Shown piece after piece: positions 1 through 6,195 of a stretch of 14,402 nt of DNA. The position numbers were made by a program, and so were the translations under genes. The notes beneath the pieces were generated by a model. The model was not told where the DNA came from and made no database searches. It saw nothing but the letters and a program-made list of their open reading frames with translations. Where the stretch lies: contig JAJRVM010000082.1 in assembly GCA_024277285.1 (NCBI GenBank), forward strand, positions 1 to 14,402, given 5' to 3'. The DNA is from Planctomycetota bacterium. Its GTDB lineage: Bacteria > Planctomycetota > Planctomycetia > Pirellulales > Pirellulaceae. Every line of letters starts with the position of its first letter. Position 1 is the stretch's first letter.

Positions 1-2
1 CC

Positions 3-137
3 CACTTGCTCAAACACCTCAACGCCACCGAATTCTGCTACCCAGGTACCCAACTCAAATTGATTTACACCATCGACCACCGACCTAAAATCAACGAATT
101 GGAACCAAAGCTAATTCCCGGAAATCAGGAGGTCTGA
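3..137 (+). CDS. 3' end of unidentified gene (possibly a transposase), partial
   Basis: The frame starting at base 3 is open from the left edge to a TGA at 135-137 and gives 44 residues, including LLKHLNATEFCYPGTQLKLIY and a charged tail. The pattern LNATE-x-x-YPGT-x-L-x-L-x-Y resembles the C-terminal end of some DDE transposases, but I recall this only loosely and cannot name the family. The gene is cut by the window edge, so its start and catalytic domain are not visible. It ends about 20 bp from the broken end of a BlaI remnant on the other strand, which would fit an element that landed in or next to that gene. The frame looks like protein, but the identity is weak. Confidence 0.4.
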   Translation, partial: HLLKHLNATEFCYPGTQLKLIYTIDHRPKINELEPKLIPGNQEV

Positions 138-155
138 GGCTCTAGGAGGCAGAGA

Positions 156-325
156 TCATGTGACACGGATCACGGTGCGTGGCCGGACCTTGGTCGCGTA
201 AACTCGAGTCCGACCGTCTAATGTCGCTCGCACGTATCCTTTCTTTGCCAGGCGTCACAGATAGGTCTGGACGGTCACGAAGTCAATTTCGCGGTCTTCC
301 GAGGCGGCTTGGTGTACTTCGCGAA
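156..325 (-). pseudogene. BlaI/MecI-type repressor remnant with internal stop
   Basis: Reading the minus strand downward from base 323 gives REVHQAASEDREIDFVTVQ, then TYL, a TGA stop at 255-257, then RLAKKGYVRATLDGRTRVY and ATKVRPRTVIRVT, ending at a second TGA at 156-158. This matches the recognition helix and wing of planctomycete BlaI-family repressors, where the usual text is close to TTVQTYLRRL-x-x-KGY-x-x-R-x-x-GR-x-x-VY-x-x-x-VRPRTVIRE. The internal TGA stands where the family has Arg, so a single CGA to TGA transition would explain it. The N-terminal helix-turn-helix start and the C-terminal dimerisation helices are missing. It lies 7 bp past the stop of the M56 gene, in a different frame. 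I infer a dead paralogue, distinct in sequence from the two intact BlaI proteins nearby. Confidence 0.72.
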
Positions 326-331
326 AATTCT

Positions 332-2377
332 CTACATTGAATCGATCAATGCGACAAACGTGTCACGGGAGACTGGACCTTCGACGATGACGACATCATC
401 GCCGTAGGGTCCGGCCTCAACTCTTAGTTTCCAGGATCGCATGTCGCTGGCAATTCTCGCCAGCAACGAGTTTGCGCGACCTTCATTTTGCGCGGCCGCT
501 CCGGCGACAATGGTCTTAGGTGAATCTCCGATCAGGCTGATAAGGTCATCCGCCGAGCGATCGGCACGCGGAACGAACGCGATGCGGACGTTGTAAACGC
601 TCTTGTCCGGATCTCCGAAGTCAACGCCAATGCCCATGATTTCAGCTGCTGAGAGGACGGATTCAGCCCTGCCGTCAAGCATCGACTCGGAAAACTCGTC
701 GTTTGGAGCGACCGCCACGGAAAACGTGCCCCCGTCGACGTGTTTCCAAATCCGGTGAAGCCGACTCGTCGTTCTTGAATCGATTTCGGTCTGTTTGGCC
801 GAAATAATTCGCATGTGGTCGGCCAGTCCGCGATTTCCGAACATCTCACGAACTCGCTGAATGCCGGCCGATTCTTCAGGCGCGATCGCCGCGAAGTGAA
901 TCGCATCCGCGGCGACTGTCCAGTTGATCGGTCGATGGCTTCGCAAGTCAAAAGCATCACCGCCAACTTGGAGCGAATGCTTCTTACCGTCAGTTTGCTG
1001 AGTTTTTGGAATGTCGGAGACACTCACGGCGACACGGCACTGAAACAATTCTACGTTATCAAACGAAAGTCCAATCTCCGGCAATGCCGCGCCTCGCAAC
1101 ACGCCTTCAGAAATGTCACTCACCACTGATTGAGCTACTCTGTGCTGTGCAAACTGACTCGGCCGGAACATGAAGTACCCGTGTCCGGCACCAACTGCCT
1201 TCCAGGGTTCCGTGCTCGGCCCCGAGAATGGTTTGGCAGCCGTTAGCGGGGCGTCAGCTTGGATCGCGCGCGACGCAACGCGAGCAACCGGGGCTTCATC
1301 ATCGGCGAAACACGTGGCGGCGATGCTCAGCCCCAGTAGTAGCGTGACGGACAGGTATCCGGCGTACGTGAGTCGACGAGTACGAGAGCCATCCATGGAA
1401 TTCAACATTGTGATCCTCCTGATCATGTCGTGAGCTGAAACGGAAACGAGAAATGTATGTGAGAAACGCGAGGAGGACGTCTGCGAGTCGAGTCTTAACG
1501 CAAGTCGGGAAAGTCCTCGCGCGTAACGGGACGTGTCGCCCAAGATCGTTGCGGCTTGTTGGTCGGCAGCCAATTCCTGAGCTAGCTTGAAGTGCCGACG
1601 CAGCACGCGGACGCACGGGTGAAACCAAAGCAATTCGCCACATAGTGTCGCCCATGCTCGATGAAGTGCATCACGATTCATCAGGTGAGCGAGCTCGTGG
1701 GCCATCGAGGCATCTTGTTCTTCATTGCTCCATTCTGCGAATGACGTCGGAACGTAGACGATGTTGGGCTTCAGCCATGTGACGCACGGAGAGTGAATTC
1801 GCGAACTCTTACGAATCTCCGGCGCGCGACGGAGATTAGCTCGCGCCGCGATTTCGCCAAAGCGAGGATCATTTGCGCGATCGTCTAACGCGAGACTTGT
1901 GCGGTGCAACGCCCCGATCGCCCGCAAGCCAGTCGCAACTCGCACGAGTACCGTCAGGGACGCCGTCACCAACATCACGCGAATGACAATAATGAACCCG
2001 TGTGCAGGATTGTCTCGCTTCACGGTTGCATTCGAGCCGTCGATCGAAAAAGCCAGCAACCGAAGTACGCCGGAATTCTGGACTTCTGATCGGAGATCCT
2101 CCCTGTTCCTTGCCACTGGTCGTCGTGCACGAGTGTCAATCATGGTGCCTTCCGTGTCCGTAGGCACATCTACCCAGCGACCAACAAGATCAATATGCCA
2201 CGGGCGAGCTACTGGTACGAGCGAAGCGACAGCGATTCCTAACGACAAGGCGATTCCAAGACCGGCAAGTCGGGCGGAAAGAGACGGAGAGCGAGGCAGC
2301 ATTGCACGAGCGAGTATTATCGCCAGCACCGACACCGAACTGATTTGAACGAAACAAAGCAGATAGCTTGGAAACAT
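332..2377 (-). CDS. BlaR1-type M56 zinc metallopeptidase, membrane sensor
   Basis: A 681-residue membrane protease of family M56 (BlaR1/MecR1). Family members sense an outside signal and, directly or indirectly, cause cleavage of a partner BlaI repressor. Hydrophobic segments lie at about residues 7-27, 36-57, 128-148 and 338-357. The zinc site is visible: HELAH at 227-231 (two His ligands and the catalytic Glu) and a downstream QELAAD with Glu268 as the likely third ligand. After the last membrane segment come about 320 residues that I do not recognise. They are not a penicillin-binding sensor domain, since I see no SxxK/KTG context, so the signal is probably not a beta-lactam. The ATG at 2375-2377 lies 3 bp after the blaI stop, so the two genes form one operon with coupled translation. 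The catalytic motif is intact and the protein should be active. Confidence 0.88.
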   Translation of the reverse strand: MFPSYLLCFVQISSVSVLAIILARAMLPRSPSLSARLAGLGIALSLGIAVASLVPVARPWHIDLVGRWVDVPTDTEGTMIDTRARRPVARNREDLRSEVQNSGVLRLLAFSIDGSNATVKRDNPAHGFIIVIRVMLVTASLTVLVRVATGLRAIGALHRTSLALDDRANDPRFGEIAARANLRRAPEIRKSSRIHSPCVTWLKPNIVYVPTSFAEWSNEEQDASMAHELAHLMNRDALHRAWATLCGELLWFHPCVRVLRRHFKLAQELAADQQAATILGDTSRYARGLSRLALRLDSQTSSSRFSHTFLVSVSAHDMIRRITMLNSMDGSRTRRLTYAGYLSVTLLLGLSIAATCFADDEAPVARVASRAIQADAPLTAAKPFSGPSTEPWKAVGAGHGYFMFRPSQFAQHRVAQSVVSDISEGVLRGAALPEIGLSFDNVELFQCRVAVSVSDIPKTQQTDGKKHSLQVGGDAFDLRSHRPINWTVAADAIHFAAIAPEESAGIQRVREMFGNRGLADHMRIISAKQTEIDSRTTSRLHRIWKHVDGGTFSVAVAPNDEFSESMLDGRAESVLSAAEIMGIGVDFGDPDKSVYNVRIAFVPRADRSADDLISLIGDSPKTIVAGAAAQNEGRANSLLARIASDMRSWKLRVEAGPYGDDVVIVEGPVSRDTFVALIDSM

Positions 2378-2380
2378 CTT

Positions 2381-2758
2381 TTAGTCCTGCTGCTCAAGGA
2401 TCTTGTTGAGATAAGCCTTCTCTCGCGCGGTCAGTTTCCGGCGATCAAGCAGGTTAACGAGCATCTCTTCCCGCGAACCCGCGAACACACGCGAGATCAG
2501 GTCGCCGACGATTCGCTTCGAGACGTCTTCAAAGGTACGCGTCGGTTTGTAGACAAAGGGCCGCTGATCGTTGGTCGCCTTCAGGCACTTCTTCTCAGTC
2601 AGACTCCGGACAACGTTGGCGACGGTCGGATAAGAGAGACTCTCACCTTTCTTGGCAAGTTCTGCTCTCGCATCTTCCGCCGTCATCTTGCCTTCGTCCC
2701 AAAATATCTTCATCACCGCCAGTTCTCGCGGTGTAAGATCATGCCGTTGCTGCTTCAT
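2381..2758 (-). CDS. blaI: BlaI/MecI/CopY-family transcriptional repressor
   Basis: A 125-residue winged-helix repressor of the penicillinase-repressor family. Residues 8-70 form the DNA-binding domain: LTPRELAVMKIFWDEGKMTA (helix 1 and turn), then SYPTVANVVRSLTEKKCL (recognition helix region) and the wing ending in FVYKP. The rest (VSKRIVGDLISRVFAGS onward) is the helical dimerisation part with the usual site for cleavage by the M56 partner. The length is normal for the family. The start is supported by a GGGAG ribosome-binding site 9 nt upstream on the minus strand. It is first gene of an operon with the M56 gene and very probably represses itself through the palindrome at 2790-2807. The family is clear; the target signal is not known. 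Confidence 0.9.
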   Translation of the reverse strand: MKQQRHDLTPRELAVMKIFWDEGKMTAEDARAELAKKGESLSYPTVANVVRSLTEKKCLKATNDQRPFVYKPTRTFEDVSKRIVGDLISRVFAGSREEMLVNLLDRRKLTAREKAYLNKILEQQD

Positions 2759-2789
2759 TGCGAACTCCCATTCGTGTTTCGGTGCATCA

Positions 2790-2807
2790 AATTTGCCTAG
2801 CCAAATT
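2790..2807. promoter_or_regulatory. Candidate BlaI operator (18-bp palindrome)
   Basis: AATTTGCCTAGCCAAATT pairs at 8 of 9 positions with its own reverse complement (only the C/C pair at 2796/2801 fails). It sits 31 bp upstream of the blaI ATG and just downstream of the predicted start of transcription, where a bound dimer would block the polymerase. BlaI/MecI proteins bind such dyads upstream of their own genes, so autoregulation is a reasonable inference. The core differs from the classical TACA/TGTA operator. Confidence 0.6.
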
Positions 2808-2818
2808 GGAATGACCAG

Positions 2819-2847
2819 ACTTTACTTCGAGCGGAGTTTGGCGACAA
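2819..2847 (-). promoter_or_regulatory. Predicted promoter of the blaI-M56 operon
   Basis: On the minus strand TTGTCG (2847-2842) and TAAAGT (2824-2819) are separated by exactly 17 bp. The arrangement and the -10 word closely match the promoter of the second blaI (TTGACG, 17 bp, TAAACT). Transcription would start about 7 bp further on, at the edge of the palindrome at 2790-2807. Confidence 0.45.
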
Positions 2848-2888
2848 GTTCAGTATCAGTTCGTGCATCGATGGTTGCACTAGATAAA

Positions 2889-2918
2889 TTGACAAGAGAA
2901 TCGGACGACCCCAATAAT
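2889..2918 (+). promoter_or_regulatory. Predicted sigma70-like promoter of the 94-residue gene
   Basis: TTGACA (a perfect -35) at 2889-2894 and AATAAT (5 of 6 matches to -10) at 2913-2918 are 18 bp apart. This points to transcription of the small gene at 2988 with a leader of roughly 60 nt. It is divergent from the blaI promoter, about 40 bp away, so both could respond to the same bound proteins. Confidence 0.5.
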
Positions 2919-2987
2919 GGCCTTGATCGCACGAATGCGTGAGTAGCATGATTCGAATCAGAGGCCACTTCTTCGGAGGAAACAGGT

Positions 2988-3272
2988 ATGAGTGCCGGAT
3001 CATCGGAGGCGGCCGCGGCGGCAGCGGCGATCGCCCAGGCGACCAAGGCGTCGGGCGTGATCGTGCGCGTTGATCCTCATGACTTCCTTCGAATACTTGA
3101 TCGGCAGGAAAGCCCGCTTGTCGTCCACGCCACGGGCGGCTTCTTCAGCACGAACGATCAATACCTGACGAGTTACAAAGGGTTAGCGTTCTTCGCGAAG
3201 TCCCGAGCGCCGATAAGCCTGCCCCGAGGCACTGAGGTCGTTCAGGCAAAGAAGATTTGGATTCCGGGTTAG
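2988..3272 (+). CDS. Small conserved-looking protein of unknown function
   Basis: A 94-residue protein. It begins with an Ala-rich helix (SSEAAAAAAAIAQATKASG, residues 4-22), followed by a compact part rich in beta-type residues: VIVRVDPHDFLRILDRQESP, then LVVHATGGFFSTNDQYLTSY, KGLAFFAKS and a C-terminal ...VVQAKKIWIPG. I have a sense that near-identical small proteins occur in planctomycetes and some other phyla, but I know no function for them. There is no signal peptide and no metal-binding motif. The start has a strong GGAGGA site 7 nt upstream and a good promoter. It is divergent from blaI and single-gene. A small cytoplasmic, possibly oligomeric, protein is the most that can be said. 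Confidence 0.8.
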   Translation: MSAGSSEAAAAAAAIAQATKASGVIVRVDPHDFLRILDRQESPLVVHATGGFFSTNDQYLTSYKGLAFFAKSRAPISLPRGTEVVQAKKIWIPG

Positions 3273-3391
3273 ACGGGTCGTAGAACACGTCATCTCTGCC
3301 CTTTTTCAGTTTTTTCAGTTTTCCGAGGTCCGCAGCCCGGTCGATGCCCCTCGTACTATTGAGTACCGTGGATTCAGGGAGAGGGAGAGCC

Positions 3392-3640
3392 ATGAGCCAG
3401 CCACCAGCGACATCAATTAGGCGACGATTGTCACGCGGAAGGTGCGCCCGCGAATGCGCCTCCAGCCACCGATACGGAGTTATTGTTTCGCTATTATCGC
3501 CAGCGCGACCAGGAAGCATTCCGCTCACTGGTGTCACGGCATGGTCCGATGGTAGCGGGCGTCTGCCGTCAGATTCTGGGTAACAACACTGACGTCGACG
3601 ACGCTTGCCAGGTGACGTTCATGATATCTATCGCATCTCG
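3392..3640 (+). pseudogene. ECF sigma factor 5' remnant, frameshifted and truncated
   Basis: An ATG at 3392 behind a GGGAGAG ribosome-binding site begins MSQPPATSIRR. The family-like part continues in the next frame (+1) from about 3440: NAPPATDTELLFRYYRQRDQ, then EAFRSLVSRHGPMVAGVCRQ and ILGNNTDVDDACQVTF. This is region 2 of the planctomycete ECF sigma factors (typical RHGPMV-x-x-VCR-x-x-LG-x-x-x-DADDAFQ-x-TF), with the core-binding part intact. The match ends at about base 3635. The -10 recognition end of region 2, region 4 and the usual C-terminal tail are not there. The first 16 or so codons and the domain are in different frames, so it needs both a frameshift and a large deletion to explain it. 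It cannot work as a sigma factor. Confidence 0.75.
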
Positions 3641-3648
3641 TAATCGGA

Positions 3649-3924
3649 ATGCTCCCAATCCTCTGTTTCCTCTCTCTTTGGGGCGTCGGTTGGTTAGGCT
3701 ACTCGGCTCCTACCGAGATCGGCGGACCGGGCAGTGTGCGCCTGACCTTGAGTTCACACGATGACAAGGGTGCAGAAACTGAGGATCCAATCGTGTTGTC
3801 GAGGTACGAAGAAACGATCGCGGACCAGCCAGGTAACGGCGAGTTGGTTGACGAGCAGATTCCGATTATACGGGGAGGCGATATCCTGCGCGAACAACCA
3901 TCGACCTCATCGCAAACAAGTTAA
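3649..3924 (+). other. Short ORF with one membrane segment, perhaps the tail of the sigma gene
   Basis: The open frame starts with a hydrophobic stretch (LPILCFLSLWGVGWLGY, residues 2-18) followed by an acidic, soluble part (SSHDDKGAETEDPIVLSRYE and on). No ribosome-binding site fits its ATG. Many planctomycete ECF sigma proteins have a membrane helix and an extracytoplasmic tail after region 4. The position directly behind the sigma remnant would fit an internal deletion that joined region 2 to that tail with a frame change. This is inference; it could also be chance coding in decayed DNA. Confidence 0.3.
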
Positions 3925-4097
3925 GAACGTCGGCCACGGCCAACTTTCATCGAAGTGGCACACGCGACAGTCCCGTCAACAGTGCCACCCGGCCGCAGAC
4001 CCGTTCCTGCGCCCCATGATCGTCCGGGCGACACGCGAGGTGTTGACCGGGATCGGGGCGTTAGGACGCGTCCGACAATAAGTTACCGAGTTCTGTT
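3925..4097. other. Intergenic stretch, nothing recognised
   Basis: No frame here gives a recognisable protein and I see no RNA gene. A 106-residue open frame crosses it but looks like random Arg/Ser-rich translation without a start site. Together with 4142-4334 it forms the unexplained DNA between the sigma remnant and the second blaI promoter. Confidence 0.4.
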
Positions 4098-4141
4098 CCC
4101 TCTCCCCTGCCTCGCGCAACGAGAATAGCAGGGGGAGAGGG
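4098..4141. terminator. GC-rich hairpin, terminator or dispersed palindromic repeat
   Basis: CCCTCTCCCCTGC (4098-4110) pairs with GCAGGGGGAGAGGG (4128-4141), leaving a 17-nt loop and a single bulged G. The stem is about 13 bp. No T-run follows on either strand, so it is not a classical intrinsic terminator. CCCTCTCCC...GGGAGAGGG palindromes are common between genes in planctomycete genomes, so a dispersed repeat that also ends transcription or stabilises RNA is likely. Confidence 0.5.
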
Positions 4142-4334
4142 TAGGGTGACCGCATCGAGCGGTTGCTCCGGAAGTCGCGATCGTTGACCGGATTCTGAAC
4201 CTGTGAACCGTCCCGGCGCCGCTTCCAACGAATCTGAAATACTTCCCCTCTCTGCGACGATCAGCGAAATCTGCGTTTCGAATCTTTCCTCAGGAACTTC
4301 AAGCGCGTTGTACCTTCTTTGTTCGATCCACGCA

Positions 4335-4363
4335 TTGACGTGCCTACACGTCGTAGGTAAACT
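4335..4363 (+). promoter_or_regulatory. Predicted promoter of the second blaI
   Basis: TTGACG (4335-4340) and TAAACT (4358-4363) are separated by exactly 17 bp, the optimum for a sigma70-type promoter. The whole spacer is occupied by TG plus the palindrome at 4343-4357, so a repressor and polymerase could not bind together. Confidence 0.55.
4343..4357. promoter_or_regulatory. Candidate BlaI operator 1 in the promoter spacer
   Basis: CCTACACGTCGTAGG has 5-bp arms CCTAC and GTAGG around a 5-bp centre. The CTAC/GTAG arms recall the TACA/TGTA half-sites of BlaI and MecI operators. It ends at the base before the -10 box. The binding protein is most simply the BlaI encoded 60 bp downstream (inference). 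Confidence 0.6.
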
Positions 4364-4367
4364 GCGA

Positions 4368-4381
4368 CTACACGACGTCGG
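4368..4381. promoter_or_regulatory. Candidate BlaI operator 2
   Basis: CTACACGACGTCGG repeats the CTACACG-N-CGT-NN-G core of operator 1 (CTACACGTCGTAGG) with a 24-bp offset, a little over two helical turns. It falls at or just after the expected transcription start. Two sites on nearly the same helix face would permit cooperative binding of two repressor dimers. Confidence 0.45.
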
Positions 4382-4417
4382 TACAATTGTGGATGCGATT
4401 TGATGAGGAGATCACGC

Positions 4418-4837
4418 ATGGCTCGCACCGATTCGACGCCGCTGACGGACGCGCAGCGGGAAATTATGGAAATTGTTTGGGATCGCGGGCACGTCACCGT
4501 GACGGAAGTACGTGACGCGCTCGCGGAGAAACGTGATTTGGCTCGCAATACGGTTCAGACGATGATCGTGCGGCTCGAAGACAAAGGCTGGCTTAGGCAT
4601 CGTGAAGCGGGCCGAAAGTTCGTCTACTGCGCAGCTCGACCTCGTATTATGTCGCTGGGTGCCAAAGTATCTCAAATGGTCGATCGCCTTTTCGCAGGCT
4701 CGCCCGAGCAGATGGTCACGGCGCTAATCGAGTACCGCGGCCTCTCGAAGGATGAAGCCGTTCGGATTCGTGACATGATCAGTCAAGCGGAAGTAACCCA
4801 AAAAAGCAAATCAAGAAAACGAGGGAAGAAGTCATGA
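4418..4837 (+). CDS. blaI: BlaI/MecI/CopY-family transcriptional repressor (second copy)
   Basis: A 139-residue winged-helix repressor. LTDAQREIMEIVWDRGHVTV (residues 9-28) and ARNTVQTMIVRLEDKGWLRH (about 44-63) form the DNA-binding part, followed by the wing REAGRKFVY. KVSQMVDRLFAGSPEQMVTA is the dimerisation helix with the region normally cut by the M56 partner. The C-terminus is basic (KSKSRKRGKKS). I take ATG 4418 because GAGGAG lies 7 nt upstream; an in-frame TTG at 4400 precedes that site and is unlikely. The TGA overlaps the next ATG (ATGA at 4834-4837), so it is translationally coupled to the M56 gene. The repressor seems intact although its protease partner is broken, so its regulon may be locked in repression. 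Confidence 0.92.
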   Translation: MARTDSTPLTDAQREIMEIVWDRGHVTVTEVRDALAEKRDLARNTVQTMIVRLEDKGWLRHREAGRKFVYCAARPRIMSLGAKVSQMVDRLFAGSPEQMVTALIEYRGLSKDEAVRIRDMISQAEVTQKSKSRKRGKKS

Positions 4838-6084
4838 CCGCGGACATCTTTGGGAGTCTCAGTGACCAACTCCTCGTCTGGGGCATGAACATGCTCGTCC
4901 AGGTAAGCTTGATAACGATCGTTTCGCTCGTCGTTGCCTTTCTTGTCCGGCGCACGCCCGCCTTACGTTACGGGGTTTTGTGCTCTGCGATGGTGTTGGT
5001 GCTGTTGTGTCCTACGATGGCATTCGTTTTACAATTCGCGGACGCCAGTCTGCTGACCGTTTCTCTTCAAGGGGATTCACTCGTTGGACAGGCACGTGCC
5101 GAAAGGGAAGCCGGTGCGGAGCTAGTGGGCGACATTGGCCGGCCGACGTCGTTCGCCGACTCGTCGATGCCGATGGATTCGTTTCTGGGGCGTCAGCGGC
5201 TCACGTCATTATGGGTTGGACGGGCGGATAAACAGTCGCGCGAGATCGAGTCGATCCATGGAGAGGCAAGCGAAGCCGCGCCGTTGATCGACCCGGAATG
5301 GGGCCAGTACTCTGGAACGAGCGGCGAACGCGCTGCGACGACGCCCGTCTCCCCCGATGTCATTGGGATCGAAGATATCCTCACGGACAACGATGGCCGA
5401 TTCCGCATCGAAAATATTGGCGAAGATCGTGTTGTCCGGCTCTTCGCAGCAGGCCCGAAAGTTGCTCGAAGCTTCTACTGGATGATTAGCCGAGAGACCA
5501 AGCCGCTCAAAACAAGATTCCACACCGAGAAAGAGGGCTTTGTCTACGGCTCAAAGGCCGACCCGATTGTGGTGAGTCCGAGTCGCCCGATTCAGGGTGT
5601 GGTGCGCGACGCCGACACCGGCGATCCGATGGCTGGAGTCAGTATCGAGTCTTACCAGTTCGCGGGTTCGAACATGATGGGTAATCGACAGTACTTGCTG
5701 CGTACAGCGACCGATGACGATGGCCGTTTCCGCCTTGATGGAATGCCGAAGAGGTCTGGCAATACGTTGCTGGTCGTACCCGGCGAGGACCTTCCTTATT
5801 TCGTGCGAGAAATCCCCGTGCCGGTCAAAGTGGGCTTCGACGTGATCAACGTCGAAGTAGAACTTCACCGCGGTATCTGGATCGAAGGCGAAGTCGTGGA
5901 TAACGTGACGGGCGAACCGGTGCAAGCAATGTTGACCTACTTGCCATTCATGGACAATCCAACGGCTGCGAAGCTTCCCGAGTTCACGACCATTGGCAGT
6001 GGATACATCGACGGCGGGGTGGGACGACAGATGCCGTGGGTCACTCGGCCGGACGGTACGTTTCGCCTAGTTGGTTTCTGTTGA
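4834..6084 (+). pseudogene. M56/carboxypeptidase-regulatory-like protein, 5' part, lacking its peptidase and cut by an IS
   Basis: The first part of a gene split by the IS at 6075. Residues 21-38 and 47-67 are two membrane helices typical of the start of BlaR1/M56 proteins. A variable linker runs to about 178. At about residue 180 (base 5371) the text jumps to TDNDGRFRIENIGEDRVVRL, the second half of a carboxypeptidase-regulatory-like (CarboxypepD_reg/Ig-like) repeat. More repeats follow at about 251-330 (RPIQGVVRDADTGDPMAGVS...DDDGRFRLDGMP) and from about 345 (HRGIWIEGEVVDNVTGEPV). The remaining membrane helices, HExxH and the first half of the first repeat are absent, so I infer an in-frame deletion. 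Host sequence stops at RLVG (base 6074); the last residues and the TGA at 6082-6084 come from the IS. Translation starts at the ATGA overlap with blaI. Confidence 0.82.
6067..6074. repeat. Target-site duplication, left copy
   Basis: CTAGTTGG directly precedes the left end of the IS and is repeated exactly at 7741-7748. It belongs to the interrupted M56 gene, where it encodes part of RLVG. No mismatch between copies means a recent insertion. Confidence 0.9.
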
Positions 6085-6142
6085 TTAATTCGAAAAGTCG
6101 ACAAAGTTTCCGGCGCGGGCTGCTTGATATTGCAAAGAAAAA

Positions 6143-6195
6143 ACGCATCGCTATCCTGTTGAAAACACAACTAATCAAGGAGGACAACGATGCGT
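6143..6195 (+). promoter_or_regulatory. Possible start-codon hairpin controlling transposase translation
   Basis: ACGCATCG (6143-6150) is the exact reverse complement of CGATGCGT (6188-6195), which contains the transposase ATG (6190-6192). The strong ribosome-binding site AAGGAGG (6177-6183) lies in the 37-nt loop. In a long transcript entering from the host gene the stem would bury the start codon. Such hairpins protect several IS elements from read-through transcription. The stem is only 8 bp with a large loop, so this is tentative. Confidence 0.35.

Noticed and set aside
1899..2348. 149-residue open frame on the plus strand
   Set aside because: It is antisense to the M56 gene over its membrane segments; Arg/Ser/Thr-rich composition typical of a shadow, no ribosome-binding site.
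332..2377. Beta-lactam resistance function for the BlaI/M56 operon
   Set aside because: The M56 protein has no penicillin-binding sensor domain and no beta-lactamase gene is nearby; BlaI/M56 pairs control many other processes in this phylum.
2345..2800. 151-residue plus-strand open frame across blaI
   Set aside because: It is the reverse of a clear BlaI repressor and ends inside the operator palindrome.
2867..2895. Alternative minus-strand promoter TTGTCA-17-ATCGAT for blaI
   Set aside because: The -10 word matches consensus at only 2 of 6 positions; the TTGTCG-17-TAAAGT pair closer to the gene is better.
3761..4081. 106-residue open frame after the sigma remnant
   Set aside because: Random-looking composition, no start site, and it overlaps a frame with a membrane helix; no protein family recognised.
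4834..6084. A functional 416-residue gene ending at TGA 6082-6084
   Set aside because: The stop lies inside the IS end, and the homologous reading frame continues after the IS.
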